56,158 nt of DNA from a virus, in IMG/VR virus record IMGVR_UViG_3300042868_008634, positions 1 to 56,158 of that record; one strand, 5' to 3'. Shown piece after piece: positions 48,134 through 56,158 of the stretch (its first letter is position 1; each line of letters starts with the position of its first letter). Position numbers and translations under genes: made by a program. The notes beneath the pieces are model-generated. The model made no database searches, was not told the origin of the DNA, and saw only the letters and a list, made by a program, of their open reading frames with translations.

Positions 48134-49799
48134 TCTCTCCCTGACTACCCAATTCAACTCCTGTTTGGGCATCAGTGAGTCCACCTTCTTGTGGTATATT
48201 TCCAAAATTATTTGAAGATGGTTGTCCATTAGGCATACCCATCATAGGATTCATTGCTAAAGATGGGTCAGGAATAATTCCATCTTTAATTTCTTTTTTA
48301 ATTTGCTTGTCAATTTCTAAAATTTCACTATCAGTTTGACCAAGTATCTTTGACCTTACATATTGTGATGAAAAATAACGACCAACATATGGTTCCATTG
48401 CTGCAACAACACCCAACTTATCGTTCATTAATTCATTTTTCTTCAAATCTGAAAAATGATTATCATAAACATAGTCAAATTGAATGTGGTCACTTAAGGT
48501 TTTCCAATCTTCTGGTGTTACAATATTCTTAAGAATTAACTGAGTTTTCAACATATCAATAAAGATTTGAGAAAATCTTTTTCTCAGTCTTCCGACAAAT
48601 CTTGTGAATTTTAATTCATCTCTAAGAATTTCTGATGAACGTCCAAGATTAAATCCTCCACCGGCATCAAGACGAGTTGGGGGAACACCTAAAGAATCAT
48701 AAAGTTTTTTCTGGAAATATTCAATATCAGCAAGTTCTCCAAGATTCTGACCACCAGGAAGAGTTGTGATTTCAGTTCCTCTGCCACCTTCTCTTCTTGG
48801 AAGCCAAAAATCTTCAAGCATTGCCATATATTTTCGGTCATCTTTAATTTCACCAGTATCTGCATTGTATACTAACTTGTTACGATAACGATTCATCACA
48901 TCACGAAGATATTGCTCTGCCTTGATTTTTGGTAGATTGCCAACATCAATATAAAAAATTCTTCTTTCTGGAGCACGAGATAGTCTATAAATTACAAGAC
49001 TATCTTCAATCATTCTTAATTGATTGAGTGATTTGATTGCTTTATGTAAAAATGATAATACAGTCTGCTTGTTACGATCAACCAAACCAGAAGTTATGTA
49101 AGTAATAGCATCTTTTGCGATTTTTACACTATTAACATCTGATGACTTATATGTTGCATTTTGAGAAGACCCAACATTTGGATCGTAAATATAGTACTCT
49201 TCAAGATCTTGTGTTGAAAAATCAATTTTATTTTTTCCATTTACAAATTGCCTATAATCAACACCAAAAGCATCATTATTCCCTTTTTTTAATTTCCTTA
49301 CATATTTAATTTTAAGGGCATCAACATATCTAATTTCTTTTATGCCTTCATTTGGTTTTTTTAAATCAATCACTTTATGATAATAAATTCTTCCATCAAC
49401 ATACCAATTTCTAAAGATTTCGTGGCACTTTTTATCAAAGTCCATAATCTCTTTAATATACTTAAATTCTTCTCTGATAATATCTTTTAATTTATCAGAT
49501 GCTGGAAGATTTGAAAGTTCTATTTCTACAGGAGAATCATTAAGGTCGGAAACTATTGCTTCATTCACAATATCTTCAATTGCACTATCACATTCTGGAT
49601 GCAAAGACATCTCACGATATCTTCTAATCAAATCTGCTTCAGTCTTATAAACACCTTCAATATCTACATATTGTCCATAAAAACCACTAGAAATATAAAA
49701 ATCGGATTTATCTTCCTCATTACGAGGAATGGGAGACATAATCCCTTTAGAATTATTGTCTCCCGTATCCTTTATTTTAAATCCAAATAATTTAGCCAT
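48129..49799 (-). CDS. gp20: Portal vertex protein
   Basis: A 556-residue dodecameric portal. Seen: GVYKTEADLIRRYREMSLHP, CDSAIEDIVNEAIV, RNWYVDGRIYYHKVIDLKKP, RAPERRIFYIDVGNLPKIKA, and PTRLDAGGGFNLGRSSEILR, all typical of T4-like portals. It starts head assembly and is the DNA entry site for gp17. The C-terminus is Gly/Gln/Pro-rich. Confidence 0.96.
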   Translation of the reverse strand: MAKLFGFKIKDTGDNNSKGIMSPIPRNEEDKSDFYISSGFYGQYVDIEGVYKTEADLIRRYREMSLHPECDSAIEDIVNEAIVSDLNDSPVEIELSNLPASDKLKDIIREEFKYIKEIMDFDKKCHEIFRNWYVDGRIYYHKVIDLKKPNEGIKEIRYVDALKIKYVRKLKKGNNDAFGVDYRQFVNGKNKIDFSTQDLEEYYIYDPNVGSSQNATYKSSDVNSVKIAKDAITYITSGLVDRNKQTVLSFLHKAIKSLNQLRMIEDSLVIYRLSRAPERRIFYIDVGNLPKIKAEQYLRDVMNRYRNKLVYNADTGEIKDDRKYMAMLEDFWLPRREGGRGTEITTLPGGQNLGELADIEYFQKKLYDSLGVPPTRLDAGGGFNLGRSSEILRDELKFTRFVGRLRKRFSQIFIDMLKTQLILKNIVTPEDWKTLSDHIQFDYVYDNHFSDLKKNELMNDKLGVVAAMEPYVGRYFSSQYVRSKILGQTDSEILEIDKQIKKEIKDGIIPDPSLAMNPMMGMPNGQPSSNNFGNIPQEGGLTDAQTGVELGSQGEI

Positions 49800-49823
49800 A
49801 GTAATAATTGAGTCTATATCTAT

Positions 49824-49831
49824 TATTTAGA
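49824..49831 (-). promoter_or_regulatory. Late-type promoter TCTAAATA
   Basis: One mismatch to TATAAATA, 25 bases before gp20. Confidence 0.5.
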
Positions 49832-49835
49832 TAGT

Positions 49836-50510
49836 TCAGAAAATTCCAGTGCTTACTGAAGTGGAGTTAAATTCTTCTTGATTTCCAGATCCAAGAATAC
49901 TATCTTGAGTTTCTCCGTCAAGGGCATCCCACCACTGAACCTGTAAATCTACAGTAAACTCTTGAATTACATCTGTTGAATCATAAGACAAATCAATTGC
50001 ACTAATTGAAGTTGGAAATGTCCCATAAAATTCATATGACTTTAAATGCGGAATTTTCGTATTACTACTCATATCTTTTCCAACTATTGCTCTTCCAAGT
50101 TGATGTACTTTCATATTTGTTTGATATTCAACTGGACTAATTTGTCCAGAATTATCTTCGTGTTTGTTGATAAAATTCATCCATCTTTCAAATGCATTTC
50201 TGATTACAAAATCAGTGTCATTTATTACTGTAATAGTCCAAGGATCAAATGTTCTGTCACCAGCAATTTTTAAATTTCTTCCTCTGAATGGAATATCAAT
50301 TACACTCAAAGTTGAAGCAGGTAAATTTGCTGCCTTTACAAGAAATCTAGTTTTTTCTTGTAATGCATTTGCGTCAATATTACTAGGAAGGGCAGCACTT
50401 GGAAAATTAATTACACATTCAAAAAGATTAGGTCTTGCTCCACCTCCAGTTAGTCTGCTCTTAAAATCATTTAAAGTTCTTACTGATGGGAAAATTGTTT
50501 CTTTTGCCAT
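49836..50510 (-). CDS. gp19: Tail tube protein
   Basis: A 224-residue tube monomer: FKSRLTGGGARPNLFECVIN, KTRFLVKAANLPASTLSVID, and IPFRGRNLKIAGDRTFDPW, the standard T4-like pattern, with the late WTITVINDTDFVIRNAFERW. It polymerises inside the sheath. AGAGGT lies 9 bases before the ATG. It follows gp18 by 19 bases and likely shares its transcript. Confidence 0.94.
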   Translation of the reverse strand: MAKETIFPSVRTLNDFKSRLTGGGARPNLFECVINFPSAALPSNIDANALQEKTRFLVKAANLPASTLSVIDIPFRGRNLKIAGDRTFDPWTITVINDTDFVIRNAFERWMNFINKHEDNSGQISPVEYQTNMKVHQLGRAIVGKDMSSNTKIPHLKSYEFYGTFPTSISAIDLSYDSTDVIQEFTVDLQVQWWDALDGETQDSILGSGNQEEFNSTSVSTGIF

Positions 50511-50529
50511 TGATTTTTACCTCTTTTAA

Positions 50530-52926
50530 TTAAACAGTACCGATAACTTCTTCAAAACTAACTCCAGTGCGAGTAGCAACAAAAGTCAGTCCAATGAAGT
50601 TAATACTTCTTGCTGGTTTGACATAAATGTCAGCTTTAAACTGATTGGAGTCAATAATGTCTGGAGTATTGTTAGTTTCATCGCAAATTACAACATAATC
50701 AGAAACACCTCTTTTTGCTTTTACGTCACGAAGATATGGTTCAACAATATTAACAAAGTTTGATCTAGTAATCAAATCATTGAATTCAAAGAGTTGTGCT
50801 CTTGCTGCTCTTTCAATTGCCCTTTCAATGGTTAAGAATAGACGACGAACGTTAATTCTATCAAACGCAGAAGCATAAGATAAAGCAGTTTTATCTCCAA
50901 AAAGAATAATTCCAGCACCTTGGGAGAATATAATTGGATTGATTCTTGTTGTGTATAGTCTATCTCTTTGTTCTTGTGATGGATTATATGCAAGTTTAGT
51001 TGCATTATTAATTGTTCCTCTGCTTGATCCTGCAGGTGAATACCAAGGGAAAGAATTATTAGAAGTTCTTGCCATCAATCCAGCAATATCAGCATTACAA
51101 GGGATGTATCTAAATGTGCCGTTGAATCTATCATAAGTGTATTTGTAACCACTATCAAATACAGCATAAGAAGATGATGACAATGGACCAAAAAATTCAA
51201 TTATATTATTAGTTTGAGTTTCTGAGTTTGAAATATTAACCACTCCACTTCTATGTGGAGAAATAACTGCAATACAATCTTTACGTAAATCTGCAATTGC
51301 AATTAACTCATTTGCCTTTGCTTGTGAATCATAAATTGTTGTTCCACCTGAAGGACCACTAATTAAATAATCAATAGAGTATTCTGCTGGATTTGTAAAT
51401 TTTCTATAAGCAGTAATTACATTTGATAAACTTGCAGAATAACCACCAACATTATTAGTTACACCGGAATAATCTGCTCCACCAGATAATTCGTAAGTTT
51501 TTGCTCCAACACAATTGAATGTATTTCCTTGTGCCTCTAATCCCCAAGTAGTGTCAGTTGCTGCAGAATATCCAGATAAAGTAGAGAATTTAGTTTTAAC
51601 ACCAGTTGATGCAATGCCTGCAAAAATATATTGAGATTGTTCTCTAATGATATCTTTATAATAAATTGCTTGATTTGGAGAAATTTTACCATCAGATGCT
51701 TTAGAAACTCTTTGGTATTTTTCTAAAATATTTCCAACTGAACTAGTGACTGCTCCAGTATCATCTACAACAACAATATTGATTTCGTCATTTTTTGCAC
51801 TTCGTTCTGCTGCATATTGAGATGTTCCTGGTCTTGGTGCAATATTTTTCCAATAAACAGTTGAATTTGTCAATCCAAGAGTTTGTTGATCATACCAATC
51901 TGAAGGGGCAGATATAGTTGTGGTTGCATTAAATACACCAATTGTTGTTGTTCCACTGGAAGCTGGAGAATTACTTGCTAAAAGTAAAGTATCTTGTTGC
52001 AAACCATTAACATTAGTGGTTCCAAAACCAACAATTGCAGTAAGTGGAACTTGCACTCCATTATCTGCAACTGTTCTTACAACTTGTCCAACTGAATAAC
52101 CAGCACTTGCAAATGGTGTTGAACCAGTAACACTAGGACCAGGAAGAACAATGGATGAAGCAGTTGCAACTACAGCAGAAATATTAGTAACTGTTGATGA
52201 ATTGACTCTAACGAGAGTTCCTCCACTATTAATTCCTATGGAATCTGAAGACTTAAATTCGTATGTACCACCTTGTTGATAAGAAACTTCACTATCAACT
52301 CCACCAACATTTTTGCTGAGAATTTTTACGTCTATTGAACCAACATTAACTTGTGTGATAATTCCTTTTAAAACTCCAGTTTCCGATGAGGTAGTTCCTA
52401 TACCAGCAAATCCTCTTGTGTATGATGTACTAACTCCATAACCAACAGCAAGACCAGTAGTAGCAATTGAAATCCTTTGGTCTGCAAGACTATCAACAAT
52501 ACAAACTTTTAATTTGTTTGCCCAAGAACCTGGATTTCTTGATGCCCAATACCAATCAGTGTCCGAAGTATGCTCAGTATCATAATCTTCTAATGATTCA
52601 ATTTTTAAATTTGCTGATGTTGATGAAACCCCAGCATTTGCTGTTTTTAAATTGTCACCATCACATCTTACAACTCTTAGAATTCCACCATAAGAAAGAA
52701 AAGATGATGCACTCAACCAATATTCATATTGAGAATCTGAAGAAATCGGTTTTCCAAAAACATTAAGTAAATCATTTTCAGTTTCAATTAAAATAGGTTG
52801 ATTGACAGGACCTTTTTGGAAAGGTCCGGCAATAGCACCCACCTGATTTGACCCAGCTGTAATTCCACCAACAGTTAAGTCAACTTCTCTAATTTTGACG
52901 CCAGGTGATACTAAATTTAACGCCAT
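50530..52926 (-). CDS. gp18: Tail sheath protein
   Basis: A 798-residue contractile sheath. MALNLVSPGVKIREVDLTVG and AIAGPFQKGPVNQPILIETE start the core domain; the variable middle (about 100-450) is Gly/Ser/Thr-rich; the conserved C-terminal half includes NPIIFSQGAGIILFGDKTAL, FDRINVRRLFLTIERAIERA and FNDLITRSNFVNIVEPYLRD. Good Shine-Dalgarno AGGGGA. Late promoter 39 bases upstream. Confidence 0.96.
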   Translation of the reverse strand: MALNLVSPGVKIREVDLTVGGITAGSNQVGAIAGPFQKGPVNQPILIETENDLLNVFGKPISSDSQYEYWLSASSFLSYGGILRVVRCDGDNLKTANAGVSSTSANLKIESLEDYDTEHTSDTDWYWASRNPGSWANKLKVCIVDSLADQRISIATTGLAVGYGVSTSYTRGFAGIGTTSSETGVLKGIITQVNVGSIDVKILSKNVGGVDSEVSYQQGGTYEFKSSDSIGINSGGTLVRVNSSTVTNISAVVATASSIVLPGPSVTGSTPFASAGYSVGQVVRTVADNGVQVPLTAIVGFGTTNVNGLQQDTLLLASNSPASSGTTTIGVFNATTTISAPSDWYDQQTLGLTNSTVYWKNIAPRPGTSQYAAERSAKNDEINIVVVDDTGAVTSSVGNILEKYQRVSKASDGKISPNQAIYYKDIIREQSQYIFAGIASTGVKTKFSTLSGYSAATDTTWGLEAQGNTFNCVGAKTYELSGGADYSGVTNNVGGYSASLSNVITAYRKFTNPAEYSIDYLISGPSGGTTIYDSQAKANELIAIADLRKDCIAVISPHRSGVVNISNSETQTNNIIEFFGPLSSSSYAVFDSGYKYTYDRFNGTFRYIPCNADIAGLMARTSNNSFPWYSPAGSSRGTINNATKLAYNPSQEQRDRLYTTRINPIIFSQGAGIILFGDKTALSYASAFDRINVRRLFLTIERAIERAARAQLFEFNDLITRSNFVNIVEPYLRDVKAKRGVSDYVVICDETNNTPDIIDSNQFKADIYVKPARSINFIGLTFVATRTGVSFEEVIGTV

Positions 52927-52964
52927 TTGTTTCCCCTCGTTAAGAAGTTCATTTTGCCTAGAAG

Positions 52965-52972
52965 TATTTATA
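52965..52972 (-). promoter_or_regulatory. T4-type late promoter TATAAATA
   Basis: Exact match 39 bases before gp18. Confidence 0.7.
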
Positions 52973-53010
52973 AATTAGATACGTTACAATGGGGAAACCA
53001 CCCGTGAACA

Positions 53011-53241
53011 TTACCAATCTGGATATTCCCAATTTGGTATATTTCTAATTTTTTTCCTACTTTGTATAATTCTTTTTACTGTACAATTTTTACATTCATA
53101 TGAATATGCTGACGGTATGTCCCCCCTTCCTTTGCGAGTTAAATAAAAACCATCAATTAAATCTTTTATTTCTTTACATACTCTGCATTTTCTCTCTGTT
53201 AAAAATAAGTGCTCTAATTCAAATTGGTCACTTATATTCAT
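53011..53241 (-). CDS. Zinc-finger protein, HNH or endonuclease VII-like fragment (76 aa)
   Basis: A 76-residue protein with two zinc knuckles, CRVCKE (about 19-22) and CKNC (about 49-52), separated by FYLTRKGRGDIPSAYSYE. This is the N-terminal zinc-binding half of small recombination-endonuclease-VII or HNH proteins, but no HNH catalytic core follows. It may be a degenerate homing endonuclease or a stand-alone zinc protein. It lies between gp17 and gp18, abutting the gp17 stop, and splits the usual gp17-gp18 pair. Confidence 0.6.
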   Translation of the reverse strand: MNISDQFELEHLFLTERKCRVCKEIKDLIDGFYLTRKGRGDIPSAYSYECKNCTVKRIIQSRKKIRNIPNWEYPDW

Positions 53242-54891
53242 TTATCTGTATTCCCACATATATGATCTATCTCCATATTCGTCCAAATGCCATCTATCTC
53301 CATCTTCATCAACAAAAGAAGTTTCTTCACTTAATCCATCTGATAAAAATCCAAATGGTGCCATATCTTGTTCTATTTGATCCCTTTGATCTTCGTAAAT
53401 TCTTTTACGAACATCGTTGTCAGTCATCTCTTTAAAATAGTCCTGAACGACCAACCAAGCAAAAATTACAAGACACATCGCAAGGTCATCATTGCAACCT
53501 TCTTCTGCCTCAAAAGATTGACTTTTTTGAATAAAAGTTGTCAATTCACTAATAATATCATAATCTTTTATTAATAATTTATCATCTTCAATGATTGTTT
53601 TTAAGTTTGAACATCCAACTTTTTTGACGGTTTTGGACATTTTAATTCCCAATTGAGTTTTCTTTCCGGAAAATCCTTGACCAACCAATTGACCTGCACG
53701 ACCTCTCATAGAGCACATCAAAATATTGTCATATTCTAAATCAAAATGCAAAATACTTGATACCTGTTCCCCGATATCATTTACTTCAGTGAGGACAAAT
53801 GCTTTATTATAAGCTTTTGCGACTTCGTGAATGATATTTGGAAAAAGCATAGGTTTAATTTCATTATTTCTATATTTTGCGACTACCTTATATGGGAATT
53901 GACTAATATCAAATACAATAAATGCAGAATAGTCATTACTCATTCCACGAGAAACATCTACAGTCATTAAATAAGTATTTTTTTCTTGTGGTTCTTCATA
54001 AACATCCAATCCTTTATTTCTGGTTAATGGATCATCATAAACCATCATTCTAAGTTTTGATGGAGTAATCAAAGTATCAACAGACCCCAAAAATTCGCAC
54101 TCAAACTCTTGTGTGAATTGTCTTTCGGAAGTATTCGCAATTGTTTGCCGTTTCCACTCTGCATCTCTTCCAGGCACCGCAGACCAATGGACTTCTAGTG
54201 GAACATAACCATTCTTTCCTCTTTCTGCATCGTGCCAAAGTTTATAAAACATATTCATCCCATTTGGAGTTGAGATGATAATAACCTTTGTACTCTGTCC
54301 CGAAGAAATAGTAGGATACACAGAAGAGAAGAACTGCTCTGCAATATGATTTGGAATGAATGCAAATTCGTCCAAGAAAATAATATTAAAAGAGTTTCCT
54401 CGGACAGCAGAAGATGAGGTAGATGCTGCTACAATTTTGGAACCATTTTCAAGTTCCAACGAACCTTTATTCCAAGAACCAACACCCTGCTGCAACCACT
54501 TTGGTAAATTTTCATAAGATAATTGCAATCTACCTAAAAGTTCTCTTGCAGTTTCTGCTTTGTTTGCTAGAATTGCGATTCTTATGTTGTCATTGAAGAG
54601 AGCATAATGCAACAAATATGAAACAACAGTCGTAGATTTACCTGTTTGCCTTGGTAATTTTGCAATATTAAATCTATTCTCATGAAAGTTTGTAATCAAT
54701 TCTTCTTGAAAATCATACATATCAAACGGAACTAATCCGTGATCAAGAGAGACAATTCTTACATAATTTTTTGCAAAATGAATTGGGTCACTTTTGCATT
54801 TTAAGTATTCTTGAATTTGTTCTGTCGTAAATTCAATTTGAACATTTTCTGCTTTTAGATTGGGATTTCCCTTATAATGTTTTTCCATCAA
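53242..54891 (-). CDS. gp17: Terminase large subunit
   Basis: A 549-residue DNA-packaging motor. The ATPase shows KLPRQTGKSTTVVSYLLHYA (Walker A near residue 87), SFNIIFLDEFAFIP (Walker B) and IISTPNGMN (coupling motif). The nuclease shows TVDVSRGMSNDYSAFIVFD, VLTEVNDIGEQVS and EEGCNDDLAMCL with acidic metal ligands. It docks on portal gp20. No intein or intron. It overlaps the previous gene by 20 bases. Confidence 0.97.
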   Translation of the reverse strand: MMEKHYKGNPNLKAENVQIEFTTEQIQEYLKCKSDPIHFAKNYVRIVSLDHGLVPFDMYDFQEELITNFHENRFNIAKLPRQTGKSTTVVSYLLHYALFNDNIRIAILANKAETARELLGRLQLSYENLPKWLQQGVGSWNKGSLELENGSKIVAASTSSSAVRGNSFNIIFLDEFAFIPNHIAEQFFSSVYPTISSGQSTKVIIISTPNGMNMFYKLWHDAERGKNGYVPLEVHWSAVPGRDAEWKRQTIANTSERQFTQEFECEFLGSVDTLITPSKLRMMVYDDPLTRNKGLDVYEEPQEKNTYLMTVDVSRGMSNDYSAFIVFDISQFPYKVVAKYRNNEIKPMLFPNIIHEVAKAYNKAFVLTEVNDIGEQVSSILHFDLEYDNILMCSMRGRAGQLVGQGFSGKKTQLGIKMSKTVKKVGCSNLKTIIEDDKLLIKDYDIISELTTFIQKSQSFEAEEGCNDDLAMCLVIFAWLVVQDYFKEMTDNDVRKRIYEDQRDQIEQDMAPFGFLSDGLSEETSFVDEDGDRWHLDEYGDRSYMWEYR

Positions 54892-55060
54892 TTATACCAA
54901 TTTGTGTCATAACTTCTTGTTGCTTCAAATATAATTTAACAAATGATTTTGCTATATCTTTTACTTGTTCTATATTTTCGCAAGTATCTAATTCTCTTGA
55001 AATCCTTTCATATTCAAAATTTTTAGATAAACAATCAAGAATAATTTTATCTGGATCCAT
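54872..55060 (-). CDS. Small helical protein before gp17 (62 aa)
   Basis: A 62-residue two-helix protein: MDPDKIILDCLSKNFEYERI, then ENIEQVKDIAKSFVKLYLKQ and QEVMTQIGI. It occupies the place of terminase small subunit gp16 directly before gp17 and overlaps it by 20 bases, but is much shorter than T4 gp16. The helix pattern also recalls NblA, the phycobilisome-degradation adaptor, in a loose way. I do not assign a function. Confidence 0.6.
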   Translation of the reverse strand: MDPDKIILDCLSKNFEYERISRELDTCENIEQVKDIAKSFVKLYLKQQEVMTQIGIIDGKTL

Positions 55061-56158
55061 CTAATTCTCCTGTAAATAATAAAGGTTTTGTCGGGTCTTT
55101 TGGTGCAGGGTTGAAAGTTAAAACAATAGCACCTGGGTATATTTTTCTCAGTTCATAAGTCACCTGTGGTTTTGATGGTCTAGTGAATTGGGGGAAAAAC
55201 ATTTGAGATGAAAGAGATCTTCCTCTCCAATTAAAAATTATAGTATAAGTTGAACCTCTTGATTGTATTCTAGTATATATTTCTCGGATATTTTTTATTT
55301 TATTGTCAGAGTAATTATATTTTACTTCCTCATTTGCTGGATGGGGTCTATTTGGGTCATATTTTTTATTATAAATTTGAATCGTGGGAAATGTCGGTTC
55401 AACTGCAGAAGAATATAACAACCAATACTTTGGACCATATTTGCACTCTTTCATATATTCCATCTTTTGGCAGTTGGGACAATATCTCTTTTCCCCTTGA
55501 TATATTGGTCCATCCCAATCATATGCAAGAGCATCAGTACTTTCTGTTTTTGTTCCCCAACTATCTGCACCAACCTTACGGCACTTAACCAAAGCACCAG
55601 AAGCATAAGCAGAAGGCCAAACCCTATATCTAGATTTTACTTTATGGTAGCAAGCATCTTTTTTCTCAATAATAGTTTCTTCTGTTGCAACATTAGTTGG
55701 TTTTGCAGAACCAGATTTTTGTGGTTGATTTGGATCTTTTTTATTTTTTCTTCTAAATGCTTTATCCTCTTCTTCATCTGATAAGTTTGCTGCCATCTTG
55801 GAACTTCCGCATTTTGGAGTAGAAGTTTGTCCAGGTTGACGAGCACAAGGAGCACCAGCAAATGGTCCACCAATCTGACGCCACCCCGGAACTTTTCTTC
55901 CAGTTTTGGGGTCTATTGCGTCGGATTTCCTAAACCAATCCCCAAGAGTTTCATCTCCAGATGCAGTTTCTTCTTTAATTTTTTCTGCTTTCTTCAATCT
56001 TGTATAATAATCGGGCAGTTCTTCTAAGTGTTGAAGGGCAATCATTTTTGCCATTCTTTTGCTTCCAGTATGTTCACTTTCTACTTTAATACCCATCTCT
56101 AATTGGGAACTTAAAGTTTTCATTGAGATTTTATGCTTTTTCGCAATCTCTTCTAAGG
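55047..56158 (-). CDS. DUF5872-like virion-associated protein (3' part, runs off window)
   Basis: The frame stays open to the right edge with no stop, so the ATG at 56121-56123 is probably internal; upstream residues read LEEIAKKHKIS. The visible part has EHTGSKRMAKMIALQHLEEL (DUF5661-like), then WFRKSDAIDPKTGRKVPGWR, PCARQPGQTSTPKCGSSKM and ACYHKVKSRYRVWPSAYASG, the cysteine and lysine pattern of DUF5872, found in phages and large DNA viruses. The end is a separate module with RYCPNCQKMEY (zinc knuckle) and IFNWRGRSLSSQMFFP. It overlaps the next gene by 14 bases. Probably virion-associated; activity unknown. Confidence 0.65.
   Translation of the reverse strand, partial: LEEIAKKHKISMKTLSSQLEMGIKVESEHTGSKRMAKMIALQHLEELPDYYTRLKKAEKIKEETASGDETLGDWFRKSDAIDPKTGRKVPGWRQIGGPFAGAPCARQPGQTSTPKCGSSKMAANLSDEEEDKAFRRKNKKDPNQPQKSGSAKPTNVATEETIIEKKDACYHKVKSRYRVWPSAYASGALVKCRKVGADSWGTKTESTDALAYDWDGPIYQGEKRYCPNCQKMEYMKECKYGPKYWLLYSSAVEPTFPTIQIYNKKYDPNRPHPANEEVKYNYSDNKIKNIREIYTRIQSRGSTYTIIFNWRGRSLSSQMFFPQFTRPSKPQVTYELRKIYPGAIVLTFNPAPKDPTKPLLFTGELDGSR

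Noticed and set aside
53011-53241. Zinc protein as a full HNH homing endonuclease
   Set aside because: Two zinc knuckles are present but no HNH catalytic core follows and no hairpin-late promoter device precedes it.
1-56158. CRISPR arrays, insertion sequences, rRNA, and photosynthesis genes such as psbA
   Set aside because: No regularly spaced repeats, no transposase or terminal inverted repeats, no rRNA, and no D1, D2 or plastocyanin-like frames were seen on either strand.

Overview
This window is a piece of the genome of a T4-like cyanophage, a myovirus of marine Synechococcus or Prochlorococcus. The evidence is a nearly complete T4 core in the cyanophage gene order, together with cyanophage marker genes (mazG, hsp20, a host-type outer-membrane porin, DUF3110- and DUF4278-like small proteins). 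The DNA is AT-rich. Every gene I accept is on the minus strand, so transcription and gene order run from high to low coordinates. Both edges cut genes.

From right to left: 41-56 kb is the virion module: an edge gene with a DUF5872-like cysteine module, terminase gp17, sheath gp18, tube gp19, portal gp20, a gp67-like core peptide, three extra virion genes, protease gp21, scaffold gp22, major capsid gp23 and gp3. From 22 to 41 kb is replication, recombination and late transcription: uvsY, uvsW, gp55, gp47, gp46, clamp gp45, clamp loader gp44/gp62, regA, hsp20, polymerase gp43, uvsX and helicase gp41, with small conserved genes and two homing-endonuclease-like genes between them. From 10 to 22 kb are mazG, probable capsid-associated proteins (including an NMN-adenylyltransferase-like protein), an Ig-like decoration protein, primase gp61, and nrdA/nrdB. 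From 1 to 10 kb is accessory: small proteins under a glutamine-type riboswitch, a HAD-domain protein, a tail lysozyme, the porin, tiny membrane proteins, and a sugar cluster (gmd and two glycosyltransferases).

The most striking system is nrdA. It is broken into two genes by a naturally split intein inserted immediately before the catalytic thiyl-radical cysteine, with a free-standing GIY-YIG endonuclease gene between the halves. A late promoter in front of that endonuclease lies inside a perfect 14-bp inverted repeat. The same layout recurs before a second GIY-YIG gene and an HNH gene, which suggests a common device for gating endonuclease expression to late infection.

Two promoter languages are visible. 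Late promoters match NATAAATA or TCTAAATA and precede virion, cargo and endonuclease genes. Early promoters match sigma-70 consensus (TTGACA-N16/18-TATAAT) and precede metabolic, replication and small genes. Both kinds are often fused to terminators; in two early cases the -35 box lies in or at the edge of the terminator hairpin. Other notable items are a Pho-box-like tandem repeat in front of the porin, an unassigned structured leader before the lysozyme, and a family of putative capsid cargo proteins with prohead-protease-like N-termini.
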